From Lethocerus indicus (taxonomy: Eukaryota > Arthropoda > Insecta > Hemiptera > Belostomatidae), in the NCBI GenBank assembly GCA_019843655.1, contig JACDQD010000010.1:620001-684000 (forward strand): a stretch of DNA of 64,000 nucleotides, given 5' to 3'. The notes below the pieces were generated by a model, which ran no database searches, was not told where the DNA came from, and saw only the letters and a list, made by a program, of their open reading frames with translations. Each line of letters begins with the position of its first letter. The first letter of the stretch is position 1. Of the stretch, positions 1 to 14,400 are shown one piece after another. Position numbers and translations under genes: made by a program.

Positions 1-1228
1 TTTACGAATTTATATACAACACTGTATTAAATCAGAATGAACTATTTCTGAACAACGCTTTTGCGAATTGAATAAATGACTTCTCAAATAATAAGCGGGT
101 GGGATAATGTAAACGAAATCGAAAAAGATTTCAGACTCAGATCGGTGGCTCTGAGGTACATTTTCAATATCTGAAAAAGTTAAAATTGCAAAAACATAGT
201 CAATAAAAATAATCCTAAGTTTGTTCGATAAACCTTATTCTAAATCTGATTGAGATCAATTTCCTATTAGAATGTGTATATATATATATATATACATCAC
301 TTAAATGAAATACAAACTCCTGAAAATTTCACCTCTAGCGTGCATTGTATTTAGAGAGTAATTTTTTTTTGTTTACAACAGACAGGTGAATGTAAACTTT
401 GGAGAAAACTACCATCGTCCCACTACAAAGCCTGGTTCTGTGGACTGATCATTTTTTTTCCCCATTTCCGATGACCAAAAAATTGGACACTTCTGTACAC
501 GGACGCATACATTTCAACTGTTCGGGCGTAATTTATCACTTACTACTATTTTTATAGGGCGGAGGATGATATTTATTATGTACAAAATATTGGAGGTGGG
601 CAGGGCGGAGGGGGGTGCGGGTGGGGGGGGTGGGTTTAATGGTCTCAACTGTACATTCATTTCGCCGCGAGCAATTTACGCATAGGATATGTAGGGCAAA
701 ACTGAATATTTTGTTATTGCTATTCCTCTTTTTTTTTTTTTACTGGTAATATAATTTATACAGGAAAATACTGATGGGGTGGTCGTGGGAGGGGGGGCGG
801 GGGAAGAGGGGGGACTCGGCGGATGAATTAACGAGAGGACGGAAGAGTAACAATAATTTACGCTCCGGGAGCGTATCTACAAATAAATTACAGGAGAAAG
901 TTTGTACAAAGCCTGGTTCTACTTTTTGGTCGGAGATCAACGCGTTTTTCGTTTTGTTTTTTCGACAAAATATTATTTAAAAACCCGAGTGAAGGTTTAG
1001 AGCGGGCGGAGGGAGAGAAAAAAAAAAATTGAAGTTGCCGACACTCCTGTTTCTTCATTTTTAGGATAAACACGTTAAGGGCGCGCCGTATTTATTTCTC
1101 ATATATATATATACGTGTACGTATATATGTTGTTATCGTTTCTGTTATTAAACCCCCGAGTAAAATAATAATAATAATAGTAATAATTAATAAGAATAAG
1201 GAAGCGGCGAGTACTTGATAGTGATGGA
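1..1228. other. 3' flank and probable 3' UTR of the ZAD-GATA gene
   Basis: No coding potential recognised. The stretch holds a short (TA)n run near 277-294 and two strongly G-rich tracts on the plus strand (about 594-635 and 775-815), which would be C-rich in the minus-strand transcript. Part of it is probably the 3' UTR of the gene that ends at 1229. Confidence 0.5.
1091..1096 (-). promoter_or_regulatory. Candidate polyadenylation signal of the ZAD-GATA gene
   Basis: AATAAA on the minus strand, about 133 nt past the stop codon. It is the first canonical hexamer downstream of the stop. Use of this site is inferred. Confidence 0.45.
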
Positions 1229-2105
1229 TCAGTGCGAGCCGGCGACAAGGTTGAGGGGCTTGTCCTGGTTTGGCGGCGTCGGCGGCTGCGGCTGGACGAC
1301 TCTTTGGTGGAGGGCGGCCATCATGAATTGCGGCTGGATCTGGCGCCTCAACGCCGCCAACATGTCGTCGCATTCTTCGCTGCCCGAATTGCCGCCGCTG
1401 CTGGCGCATTCGCTTTCGCTCTCTGTACAGAATCGATAAAAAAAAAAAAAAAATTACAAAAAGATCGTTCAATTTAGCTGCCGGCAAAGTATTCTAAATT
1501 AGTGCGAGGAACAAGTGTAATTAGATCGCTAACAGAAATACCATACGCCATACCTGGTCTCGCTAGGTACAACGGGAATAATTATTCTGATATAATTTTT
1601 TTTTTCGAAAGAAATCAATAACGAAATTAATTAATACGTCTTTTTATTTTATCAAATGGTAAAGTATTTCAACTGGTGATTAAATATAGAAAAGCTCACG
1701 TATATCTATGTCACTCGTGAGGACTCCTAACCGGCCGTGCAGAAATTATCAATTTCATCCGATTATTTAATTATAAAATCGCCCCTTAAATTTATTCAAT
1801 TTAAGAGATAATGTTTTAGAACTGAAAGTCATACTACCTATAGAGATTCGGAAGAATATCCACCTCACTGAGACCCGTTTTTTTTTTTTTTTTTTTTAAT
1901 ACCAAAATGTGGCGCTAGAATTTCATCATCTCTGAAAAATAATTAAATTTAAATTTTCTCCGACTCTTCCGGCGCATAAAATTTCCTTCATTATTTTGGT
2001 TTGTTTATTTTTTTTCCCTAAGTGTACAACATGCAAAAACAAGAGACCACGTTAATTTAAACTAATGTTAACAGAAGGTTTATTCGTGTTTATATATGCA
2101 CAATA

Positions 2106-2161
<56 letters not shown>

Positions 2162-5100
2162 CTTCTCAACAAAACCTCGATATTCTGGTCTGTCATTTTT
2201 TAAGACCGACGGTTTCGTTTCTGCCTTTTATTAAAACGAAATGGTACAACAAAAACAAACGGTACAGAAACATTCAACCATACATGACTCAATATAAACT
2301 ATATACTTTCTAGTTGAAGTCTAGATAACAACCAAAAACTGAATATATTGAACTTTCAAAAAAACAAAAAATAAAATGAAACCTTAAAATAATTTCAATA
2401 TTATTCTTGTAACGAAATAATTTACTCGTAACCGGAAAAATTAAAACTGTATTATGATCGCGTTAATACAAGATTTTCGACATCCTGCTGTATTGAAACA
2501 CCGATTTATGACAAAATTAATGGGCTAATAAAATATTAATTCCGTCAATAAAATATTAATTTCTTCTCTTTATCAACGAGAAAGTGTAACGAAAACAAAT
2601 GCTCAAAAATATTCGAAGACAGGGCGACCTATGAACTTTCCGACAATGAACAAGACCAAATGTTAATATATTGAACTTTGACACAAGAAAATTTGCGCAT
2701 TTTTTAATAAAAATATGAGGAGGATTTGATTAATATTATTCATAAATAAAAAATAATTTATGAATAACCGGAAAATTAAAAGTAGGTTATGACTGCTATG
2801 TTATATTTTGAACATCCTGTCATACTAAAAATTAATTTGCCCCTTTAAAGGTGCGTATTTCCATCGAAAAGGTAATAATATATTAATTTTCTGTTTCGTT
2901 TATAAGCGTGAAAAACTGTTCAAGTTTCCCTCCGAATGGGACCTGAATAACTGGTTGACCCTGGGACAGTTCAATTACCCCTGGAGGGGCACTCTTGACC
3001 TTGGTGAGGAGAAAAAAACATGAGTCACTGTGTTAAAACATTTACTGTTTCTGTCTCCCTCTTGGGTTAGATTTCTTTATTTTTTCTTATCTCTCTCTCT
3101 CTCTCTCCCTCCCTCTCTCTCTCTCTTTCTCTCTCTCTTAACATTTAATCAATGACCTTGTTTCCAGTAAAAACATCTAGGCTGAAAAGCCCCCCTGAGA
3201 GAACTTCTGCATTGTATTAAATATAACTTCAGTGCACACTACCTAGAGACAGAATGCTGAATTTGTATAATTTATTTAAATTATCGACTTATAATTTTTC
3301 AATATTATTATTACTACTCTGTATAAGTTTTAATCATCAATATAACCACTAGCATAATGAAATAATAAAGTACTTTTAAATATCAACGTATTATTCTTCA
3401 ATAACCTACTTTAATTAATTTTAAAATTTTTTCCTGCTTTATTTATACAGCATCCCAATGAACATTTTATCTATTTTATTATTTGATTTTATGCCGACCT
3501 TTACAGCTCGAAAAACAATGTATTATGCACCATAATATTTAAAACACAATAGTAGCAGTAAATACTACTTTAAGAAGTTCAAAATTTTTTTTTGTAACTC
3601 GAATGTAATATATCGAAATTTGGAAACAAACAATTTTACAATTCCAAAAATATTTTTATACGCATGAAAACTGTCGAATTATCATTATTTATTGGATTTA
3701 TTTGTCGGCAATTTCGCTACGCAGTGCAACAATTTTCCCCTACACACAGATTGCCCGTCAACACTATTAAAACACTAATACCGGATCGTACGTTTGAATT
3801 GATAGCATCAATTCAGAAAATAAAAAGCCGTATATCAAGAGTTCCAGCAATGGAAGGTGCATTTTTATAAGGATTGCTTTATAACAACCGAAAGAGTTTT
3901 ACCTATAATATTTCAACTTAGTTCACTAATGATGCGTTTGTATCAATTGTAAAAACCACTTCAGAGTATGCCAATTTGTTGTTCCGATATATTTTTCAAG
4001 TTAACAGAGATCAATTCAGTGGGGGGGGGAAAGCCCGTCATTAACTGTAGTACTTATTTTTTATTTTTTTTCTGCTGTCGCAAAGTTCTAACTAAAAGTC
4101 GCTGTGCTACTAAAAGTGCTGAAAACCTGTCTTGGCGACAGACACGAGCACTATGAAGTCATAACAATTATCAATTGTCGGGATGTTTGAAAAAACTTTC
4201 AAAATTTTTTTTTTTAAAACTTTCCGTCATTTCGTCGGCACAGAAATATAATAATAATAAACGGTACGAATTGCTGATTATTACATTTTCCGACACAATA
4301 TGGCGCATTTTTATTTATCGATGTAACAGTGGCTGAGAAATTTAAATTAAGAATAACAATTCCAGAGAAAAGTTATAGAAATTTGTATTACTTTTTATAC
4401 TCTACGATGATACGTGTTTTATTCAATACTAGTTTTATCGTAACATGGTATTTGATTCTGTTTATTAGTGAATAGGTTGGGTTAATTTGACCGCTATAGC
4501 GCGAGTTATATTACGAAAAATAGAAGTGACGACTCACTTATCGGTTTTGATCTTTTCTCCTCTTTCGGCCTCCGTCTCCTTGTGTGTATGGTGTCGCGCC
4601 TCATGGTCGCCGGCCTATTGACGTTGTGCAATTTGTAGTAGAGTCCGCACGCGTTGCACACCATGTCGCCGCTCGGGTTCCGTCTCCATATCGTCGTCGT
4701 GCGCGTGCCGCAGTTCGAACACGAAAGGTCCACCCGTTTCGCTACCTGGAACGACGGGGACAAAAAAAAGCTGTCAAAAACTGACAAGAAAACGGACAAA
4801 TACTTCCTCGCGTCATGAACTGATCATTGTTTCACACCGAGAGCTGTAAGATAATAGGCATAACGCGTGAAAGAAAAGTATCGAACCATGGTATTTTTCC
4901 AGCAATTCCGGACAGTTGATGACACAATCACTGTCGTCGTGGGACAGTTTCGAAAGTGAAACTTTCGCACAAGATGAGAGATAATCAAATAAATTCGGAC
5001 ACATTCGGATATACGATTCTGATGATAGTGAATTCAATTTTTGCCGCAGTATGCAATAGCACTCTTATGACTAATTTGATATACCTGTTTTGTGGTCTAG

Positions 5101-8100
5101 CGAGGGGTTGGAATACTGTAGGTTCGTGATGTTTCTGTCTCCTCTCGCCGGTTAGGTCTTTTGCTAGACCGGTTTGTCGGCCGCTCGCCATCTTCAGTAG
5201 CGCTGTGTTACTGTCACTGTCAGCACTTTGGATGTTTTTTGGGCATCCTCACTGCCCACTGTCACTTTCACGTGTACCGTAATGTTTGTCAGTATGTCAG
5301 TCGATTTTGTTAATCCGTTTTCTAGGTATGAGTCAGATTGTCGGAAGGGGGTGGTGTGGTGGTAGGGTGGGTGTGATCCTTTTAATCCTCTATAACCTAT
5401 AATCCTCTTAAAGGATCACACCCACCACAAACATTACAGTACATGTGAAAGCGACAGTGGGCAGTGAGGATGCCCAAAAAACATCCAAAGTGCTGACAGT
5501 GACTAACACAGCGCTACTGAAGATGGCGAAGGCGACCAACCGGTCTAGCAAAAGACCTAACCAGCGAGAGGAGACAGAAACATCACGAACCAACAGCACT
5601 CTTATGACCCTTTATTCTCGACCGGACTGCTAGAACGGACATGAGAAAATAATAAAATCCGTCTGGGTCGTGAATTGTATTTGGCTTCAGAGGGCTCGGG
5701 ATATTTAAAAAAAAAAAATATTGTATCTACTGACTCTGTTGTTGCGCAGTATGGAGTCGACGGAAGGACACCACGAATTGTCGGGGGCGTCTTCGGCGGC
5801 GCCGGCGTCGAGGGCTTCGGCGGCTGCCGTGTAGCTGGCGGCCTCCAGCAGCCTCGAGATGGCCTCCGAGGACCTCTCCTGCTTGATGGTGGCGGCGGCG
5901 GCGGCCTGCGGCGGCGGCGGCGACGAAGTGGCGTGGCTCGCGCCGGAATAGGCGAGGCTGTCGCCGCTCCCGCTCAAAGACCTCACAGGACAGCTCTGCT
6001 TCCGCCGGCCCGCCGAAGACTGTCGCACTTCGGTCTGACCCGTCGATTCAGAACTCTGAAAGGAGGACGACGATGTTAATATTAGGATACTGCAATAATG
6101 AGTCCATTAATAGTAACTCTACTATTAGTTATATTTTATACATCATGACCTAACCTAACCTGTCTAGTACAGTGAATTTTTTTTTTGTCTCTTTTATTGT
6201 TACGACTGTAAAATTATACAATAAGCAACATTGATGAAATCACTAGCTACAATAGTCTACAATTAGAGGAGAAACCCACTAGTTTCCCCCCCTTTTTATT
6301 ATTATTTTTTTTTTAATTTTATTTATTTATTTATTATTATTAACATTTTATTTAATCATTCAGGTCGCGTGGCCACTTCCTTTTCAGGCGTCTGTAAGGA
6401 ACATTTGGGATGTCGGGGAGTTTTGATATTCCATATAACTAATCAATTCCTATCACCCAAATCACCCCCTAAAAATCACAAGGGAAGTGGCTGAAGAGCT
6501 GGAATTCAAATATATTTAAAAAAGAAGTTTAATACTAGTTATAATCTAAACTAACCTGAATACTTATTTAGGGAGGTGCAAATAGTTTAACGAAAATGTA
6601 ATTTCCATAATGTAACATTAATGTAAAAGACTCAATATATGCAGCTCAATAGTAGAAATGAGTGATACTGATGATGACGAGAAGCAGCAACTAGCTTTAG
6701 TGAGAACTGAAAATGTGCTTTGTTAAAAATGTTTTTTAAAAAGGAAAGCGTTAATTTTTTAAATGCAAATTTTTTATTTAATACAAAGTATAAGTGATTT
6801 GTAACATTTTCGGTATGACCAATCTAAAAGTGAATCAATAAAGACTAAGAACTTATGATCCGATTCTAAGAACGGTTACTAAAAATGTATACCTTGCCAA
6901 CAAATGCTGTCGGCTTAAAAGAAAGAGTCAAAAGGAGCTAATAATAACTTTATTATAAGACACATCTGAAAGCCTAATGGTCCTTCGACTATTTCCTCAA
7001 TAATTTTAAGAATATTTTTAACTCATACTAAAAAAAAAATGGAAATTTTCTATACGGTAGGAAGCATCGATTATGAACGAATATTAATCGGAAACTGTTC
7101 AATTTTAAAGCAGGTGGTTATATAAAAGCATCAGTGGCGCGTTATCAATAAATAAAATGAAACTGTCTTGAATAGAAGACGTAAATAAGCCACAATTGGG
7201 TTGCCGCGTTAATACTGTTTTATCTTAATTATAACAATAATATAAGACAATGGATGAAGCTTCAGAAAATAAGATAAATCGAATGGAGTCAAAGATAAGT
7301 CTCTCCTTCATTTTATCGCGCACAGAAACAAAAAACTATTCATAATTGTTATTGTAAATAAAAAAATTGTAAACAGCTATTTATAATCGAAGGTTTCATT
7401 AATTTTAACATAAAAATGTTTTCGTATGTACTATTTATTAAAAACAGAAGTAATACATAATATTCCAGTAATATCTACTGGAATAATGCTAATCTATTAG
7501 TCGATTCACTGTGAAAGGTTGCAGGATCGGAAATCTTTTATCAGGAAAATGGAATTCTGTTATCGCGAGTTTCTCAAGAAAACTAATCTCCTTATACGCT
7601 AATCTTCACGATTGAACATTCCACAGTGTATTTCATCCGTGGATAAAAGATTTGCTTATATTTTCTGCGCATTAAAATTTATTTATTCGGGCCTTTCACT
7701 CGAATTTTTAATATATGAAAGGGCGAAAACCGTTTTTACGGAGCCCGCTCCGGGCAAATTGCCGGAAGAGTAGGGGGTCGACCGACAGGTTTTTCCCACA
7801 ACATTACACGATCCTACCGGAAACCGATTAGTGACAGTAAATTTGCTACGCAGTTCACCGAACACCATTATATATTTTGTTCATCTCAGCAGCGAGAGGA
7901 GACAGAAAAACGCAGAAAATTTACGGTATTCCAACCCCTCGCAGACCACAAAACGGGTGTGTTAAACTATATTTTGTTCACATTATGCTGTATTTTTGAA
8001 CACTTTGTTTTTCCAACCTGGAGACAAGTTTGGAAACGAAGAAATATGTTTGTTTGTGTTTTTGAAACTGACCGAGAACGCCGCGTTGTGCTTAGCCGGC

Positions 8101-11100
8101 GGCAGGTTGGTCCTGTTGGTGAGAACTTCGTTGTGGGGCGGCGGCGTCTGCGGCCATCTGACTTCCTGGCGCATCAGTATGACGGGCCTCCCATCCGTGT
8201 ACTGGGGCGACGTCATCAGTGATCTCAACAGGCTACTCGCTTCTCCCCTGCCCGAATCAACAATCGATATCACAGTCAACGACAGTTTTAAAAACCATTC
8301 AATTTTTATAGATTGGCATAATTAGCCAAGTGTTTTTACATCGGTCCAGAAACCAACTGTTTCTGTCAATACTATAATGAATCACGCCGATTCATTTCAT
8401 AATAGCTTTATAATATAATAAAAAAATAAATAAACACACAAAGTGATTCCATACAGACATTATTGAAATAGCTCGACGATAGGAACTCGGTACTCGCGTT
8501 TACCCGATAATCCAGAAAATAAATAAGCTGCTTAGTGAAATTCCTAGACATGTATATAAATATATACATACTCCAGTGACAGAAACGGCTACAATATCCT
8601 TTGATTTTTACACTGAGCGCAGTAATATAATTTGCCCAAGTAATGTCCAGGTATTTTTCTTGTCTTCAAGACAATTAAAAATATTCAAATCTGTGTGTAT
8701 TCAAAATATTATAACATTTCAGTTAGTATATACGGTTCATTGAGATACGTTACTTCAACACAAGTTTTGTTTCCAATAAATATATTTTACTCATAATGGA
8801 CACTGCTCAGCGGAGGTAATCGAGTACAGTAATACGAACATGAATTAATATGACCTGTTATTACAAATTAGCACTGTAATACTGCGTATTACGTATTTCG
8901 TATTTAATATTTTTAAAGCTGGAAACAATAATTCAATTATTGCACAGTTTTTGCATTCTTTTTTCTAGCGGCCAAAAACCGGTCCAACGAAAGACCAGAC
9001 CGGCGAGAGGAGATGGAAGAACGCGAAATCTACGGTATTCCAACCCCTCACAGACCACAAAACATGTATTCTGAACTAATTTTTCAGTAGGAATATTTGT
9101 TATATATTACCTAGTAAAGTTATTGAAAGTTCAAAGATTTTTAGCAGGACCAATTTCACTTAAATATACAATAACTAATAATTTAATTCAAAACATTTAT
9201 CAGCATAATTAATTCAAGCGATATTACTATTTTCTTTCCGCCAGTGAACCAATTGATAAAATAAACATTAAAACAAAAATGCCTCTTTGAGTTATCCAAT
9301 CAATCAATTCACTTGAACAAACCTGAACTGTAAATTAAGCAACATATCTGTAAAAGTTCTGTGAAAACAAACAACTTCAAGGACCTGAACGTATTTCTCA
9401 GTTTATCCCTGTATTTCAAGTTGTCCGTTCAAGAATTCTTCGTTTCGTAACAAGTGAAATTGTCCCAGAGACGGGATGAAACCACTGTGCACTTTTCCAA
9501 TTTCGGCGGAAAAGATCAGACCGCAAAACGGGTATTCCGAACTGCGAATATAATTTTTTTTTAAACCGTGTCGAGAAATACTAACGTCCGATTGCTGTTA
9601 ATTTCGACAACGTGGCGTAGGAACTCTTGGTGGCGCCGGGTCGGCGAGTCGGGAGGTTCTTCTTCGGTAATCTCCGTCTGGGGCTCGAGGACCGAATCCT
9701 CTTCGGTCTTGATGACCAGCCTCTCGCAGTCGGAGTCTTCGTCGGCCGCGGTCTCCAGGCTGGCGTCGCCGCCCGTGCAGATGCTGCCGTTTTCCAACAG
9801 TTCGCACTTAACGTACGTCATATCGTGTATCGACTTGAGTAGATCCTGTCGAGGAAACAGAAAAAATATTTCAGTTAACGCAGAATTCTCTACATAACAA
9901 GATTAGATTTGACATCTATAAGATTTTCTCTTATTTTTGTCGATATCAAAATTGAGTCATTATTTTACGAATTCATCCTAATAATTATTAGGACCTAATC
10001 AGAAAAATAATCGACAATAATTAATCGTATAAAATAAAGTCTATAAATATCTTATTGTTAATTTTTATAATATTACGATATCTTGTAAAATATAAGTGTG
10101 ACCATAATATTTTTTATGGCAGAGATTGGCCTTTATCAGTGCAGATTGTAAAGCTTTAAATGCAAAACCGATACAAATAAATTTTTTTTATCCACACTTA
10201 ATAGATTGTTATTTTTACGTTCCAAATTATACATTCAAAACAAAGAGACTGCTACATTTTTTTTTATTTGAACAGCTATCAGACAATGAATTTATAGTTT
10301 TATGGGACGAAAATGGCAATAGAAATATAGAACGGTGAAAACCGGGTAAAGGAAAAAATTTAAAATGAAAACGGCTTTCATGACCACTAGAAAACATCAA
10401 AGGAAACACTTCACGTCATGCCTTTATGCGAACGCTTTGACTCTTTTTCTTCTTCTACAAGAATACTTTCAGTCTAAAATTGATTCCGAATGGATGTTTC
10501 TAATTGAAAACGTGTACGAAAAAAAAAAATTACTATTAATATTTGTTCTTAATATTCATTGTTGTTATTTTGACGACAACAACAACAATAACAAGAGGGT
10601 AGGAGGGGGGTGGGAGGGAGGCTGTCCACCCCTCGATACAGACGTTCAAGGATCGCAACGCACTGCCAAGTTCAATTTTGATAATATGCCAAGCGGCGAT
10701 ACTTGTTCTTTTTTTGAAATGCGTCCCTTCCTCTTATCACACACAGTTCCGCACAACGAACAAAAACTAAAAATTGAACAAACTGTCGAATGGAGTAAAT
10801 GGGGGGGGTGGGGCCATCGTTAAAATTAAAAGCGTTTGAAAAAAAAAGCTAAACCTCCAAAAAAAATTAGACAATATAACAAATTACGGGACAAACGAAT
10901 TAATAATCGCAGATGTGCACTTCAAAGAGTGATTACATTTTATTATATATTACAATTGTAATGAGCAAACTATTCAAAAATAATAATAAATCGTATACCG
11001 GAAACATAAAGCTACCTGGACATAATTACTGGGAGGATTGTAGAGGCCGAATAACAAGAGGTACCGTTATTTATTTTTTAAGAATTAAATTTATAATTGC

Positions 11101-11341
11101 TCAATAAATTTCTGTAATAGTTTAACGGAAGCCGAAATACGCGTTCAATCGTTGTAAACAAAACTACAATATTACAAAAAATTGACAATACAATTATTTT
11201 ATACGATTTTAACTATTGCCAAAGGCTTGCCTAGTCAGGGTTTAATACTTACTAGAATGAATTATTAGAAAGAATTACTTAATTTTGTCTACTACAGAAA
11301 TATAAAGTTAAATAATTGATTAAAGTTGAAAGGCTTTTTAG

Positions 11342-11403
<62 letters not shown>

Positions 11404-14400
11404 ATGTGCTCAATGATATTTGCATACAGAAGACTGTCTCATTCACTATCAGCCAACGTAAAGATAGCACTATCTCTGAGACACAGTGTTACCTAGAACA
11501 GTTCTAGGCAAAGGCTCACACTTTAAATATAGACTTCTAGCTAGCGTCAATTTGAAAGATTCTTTTTCGTGAACGCTATCAAACGAAGAGTGATGAACAC
11601 ATTTTTTTTTTCGGACATACATTAAAATACGTACAATTTTAAGGTTGTTTTGTATCTATCGGGCTGAAAATCGGTACGATTATTGACAAAAGGAATTCAC
11701 TCCACTCTCTTTACACTTCTAGAATGATAATTTTAATTTTTAAATTGAATTAAAATTTAAATAAATCGTTAAAAATAAAATTATTTTAAATATTAACGAA
11801 ATTTTTTTTAATTTTATAATGCATACGGAAAGACAATGTAAACGAGTTCGACAGTAATTTTTTGACAATTATCGCAGGAGAAATTTTGTCGATAGGATTG
11901 AACATAAAAAGAGTATGAAAATAAACAAGGTTTGTTTTTCAGTTCTTTCGGACGGCGATAAAAATGCAAAGCCGTCCGACGATAACACTATCGCCAGGTT
12001 TTTCCATCACGGCAGAAATTGAAACAGTTAACGGCCTCTGCAGAAGAGACCGATATAAATGTACAAATATAAACTTAAAAAAAATTCAAAACAATCTATA
12101 GCGGTTACACTAAGTTTAACAGCTACATAAAGGAAGATGCATGCTCGTAATGAAGTCCTTTTTCTTTCAGTATTTTGTATAGTTTTTTGTTAGGACGTGA
12201 TCACTGTCCCTGCTTATTCCCTACAGGCTATCGATTACGGCAAATACCAATATAAAATATACTTTATTTTTTAAAAAACTACAGTAAATCGAAAACGATG
12301 CCGAACTTTTACACGCATTCCAGCGAATGGGCTTTATTAGATTTATGTGCATAATTAACAGGACTAAAGGTATATTCGGATTTCGCACAATGTTTATACG
12401 GTAATCGGAAAGGTTACTTAATAAAAATAAAACCCCCGAGAGAACATTACATTTCAATTGCACGCTACGTGTTTCACTACACTTTTTCGCGATACCGACC
12501 GCAACTGAGGGTCCGTAACGGAGTATATTAAATTGTATATATATACGAATGGGACCGTAGACAGGATATTTATTTCAAAGAGAGATAATAAGAAGCGTCG
12601 AACTTACATCCGCATCTTCTGGTATTTGGTCGGGGGATGCGAGGAACTGTTTGAGCGCCACTTCCGATTTTTTGGCGTCCTCTCTGAACCGGTGCAGAAC
12701 GTCCAATTTGCTGACGCAGCTCTGGCAGACGACGCTTGGCAGGTCGTCGTCGGCCGAAATCTGAAAAGTCCAAAAACGGGCGAAATAATTTTTTTTAAAA
12801 AATTGGATTCCGAAATCGAATCGAAGAATAAAGAAAAATATGAAAAACGTACAAATTTAAACAGCAGCCTAAACTTTTGTCGAACATCTACAGATCAGAT
12901 TTTACCTTTTAATCTTTCAATGTTAGGCCAACCTTAAAAATATTACACGAAAGCATCATTTAAGTAGAAAATACGTAATACAGTAATGTCCCTGCTAATT
13001 TCTGATATATATATATATATACTTTATTTTTAATTTTGATTTAGTAAATACACAAGAAAGTTGAATATTGCAGACTCATCGTTTTTTTTTCCATTGGTAC
13101 CTAAACACAGATAACATTATTTACGCCTAGTGATAACACAGGCGTACGACTGTTAAGTTTTCGTTACATCGCTGGGACACACTTTTATAGAAATTGGTCA
13201 ACGTCATTTTTTGATGATCCGATCGCAGAAAATTAAATTTTGTACTCGGTTCGAACAAGGTGAAATCTATCAAATGGAATTTCAATTGCATAAACCTTTG
13301 TTCACGGATGAGGCCTGAAGAAAAACAGACCGATCTAAACTACAGGTACGAAAAAAAATACAACCATGCAACACATATATAGTCTGACATTCGGCCAATA
13401 CTGAAATTTATTATCATTTTAAATTAATCGATTTCAATAACGATACTGTAGACAATACAGTACTACAGTACATTATCTACTGAAGACAATGTAGATAATT
13501 GATAATACAGATACTGTACTGTACCGGTACACAATTTGTACTGGTTATTGGTACAAATCATTTTACGAACAATTAAATTTTATAATTTAATTTGTACAAT
13601 GCAAACTCTTCGAATAATCTACAATTATTAAATTAAAAAGATATATTTAAATAAGTCGGTTTACTAAAATGTTGAATTTGTTCAAAACCGAGTGTCGAAG
13701 AAATTAAAATCAAAGTTTCTTTCGATATCAGCAATGATAATATCCCACTGTTGAACTTATCATACTATTATCACAATGTTGATATAGCGCTGACGATGTT
13801 TCCGATTGATATGTATCTGGGCTCAAGGATTTATTCAACAATATCAACTAGAGAAAAGCCTATTGTGAACCGTAAGGCGAGAGACACGGTTTCCTCCGAA
13901 GCAATTAAAGTCTTATCTCTATTCTCCAATGAAAAACAGAGCTGACAAGATATTTATATCCAATATATTTATTTATACGCTTACGATTTGGACAACGGAA
14001 AAGTTTAATTTTAATAGATTGACATAAAATGAAATTCGGTTTATAAACTATATAAAAAAAAAAAAAAAGAGATTGTATTAAAAGTAATTGAAAAACTGAT
14101 CACTTCCAATTTAACGATGATCCAATACTGAATCTGAGAGTAAGGAGAAATAAAGTGAAATCTGCTAAGTTCTAAGTTTACAGCTGAGTCACCCACAACA
14201 GTGAACAGGAAATCATAATTGGGCAGAAAAAAAAAATCAAAATTTGAAACGATTCCTTCTGAGAATACGAAATTGACTCAATTCAATGATAAGAACGCGA
14301 TTGGTGTTGACAACGCTATCAACAAACATATTAGGACTCCCCCCTTTCGTAGATAAGACACCTATTACCTTGGGGCCTTCTATCAATTGTATTTATCGCA

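Larger units (their letters stand above)
8588..9506. repeat. Copy of a TXNDC11 intron-exon segment inside ZAD-GATA intron 3
   Basis: This roughly 0.9-kb block aligns over its length with 25922-26892, in the same orientation. Similarity is strongest at the right end, and the copy lacks about 45 bp present at 26533-26580. It fills most of the 1.3-kb intron. The right breakpoint adjoins a remnant of an HpE leader at about 9517-9538. The direction of copying is inferred: the TXNDC11 copy has the intact exon and reading frame. Confidence 0.9.

Noticed and set aside
1092..1487. Minus-strand open frame of 131 codons across the ZAD-GATA terminal exon
   Set aside because: It overlaps the real exon in another frame and reads through the splice acceptor; the spliced frame gives a compact C-terminus with a stop at 1229.
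5675..6079. Long plus-strand open frame opposite ZAD-GATA exon 5
   Set aside because: It is the antisense shadow of a GC-rich coding exon; the minus strand has matching splice sites and frame.
10365..10823. 152-codon plus-strand open frame in ZAD-GATA intron 2
   Set aside because: Low complexity, no recognisable domain, and no initiation or splice context; likely chance.
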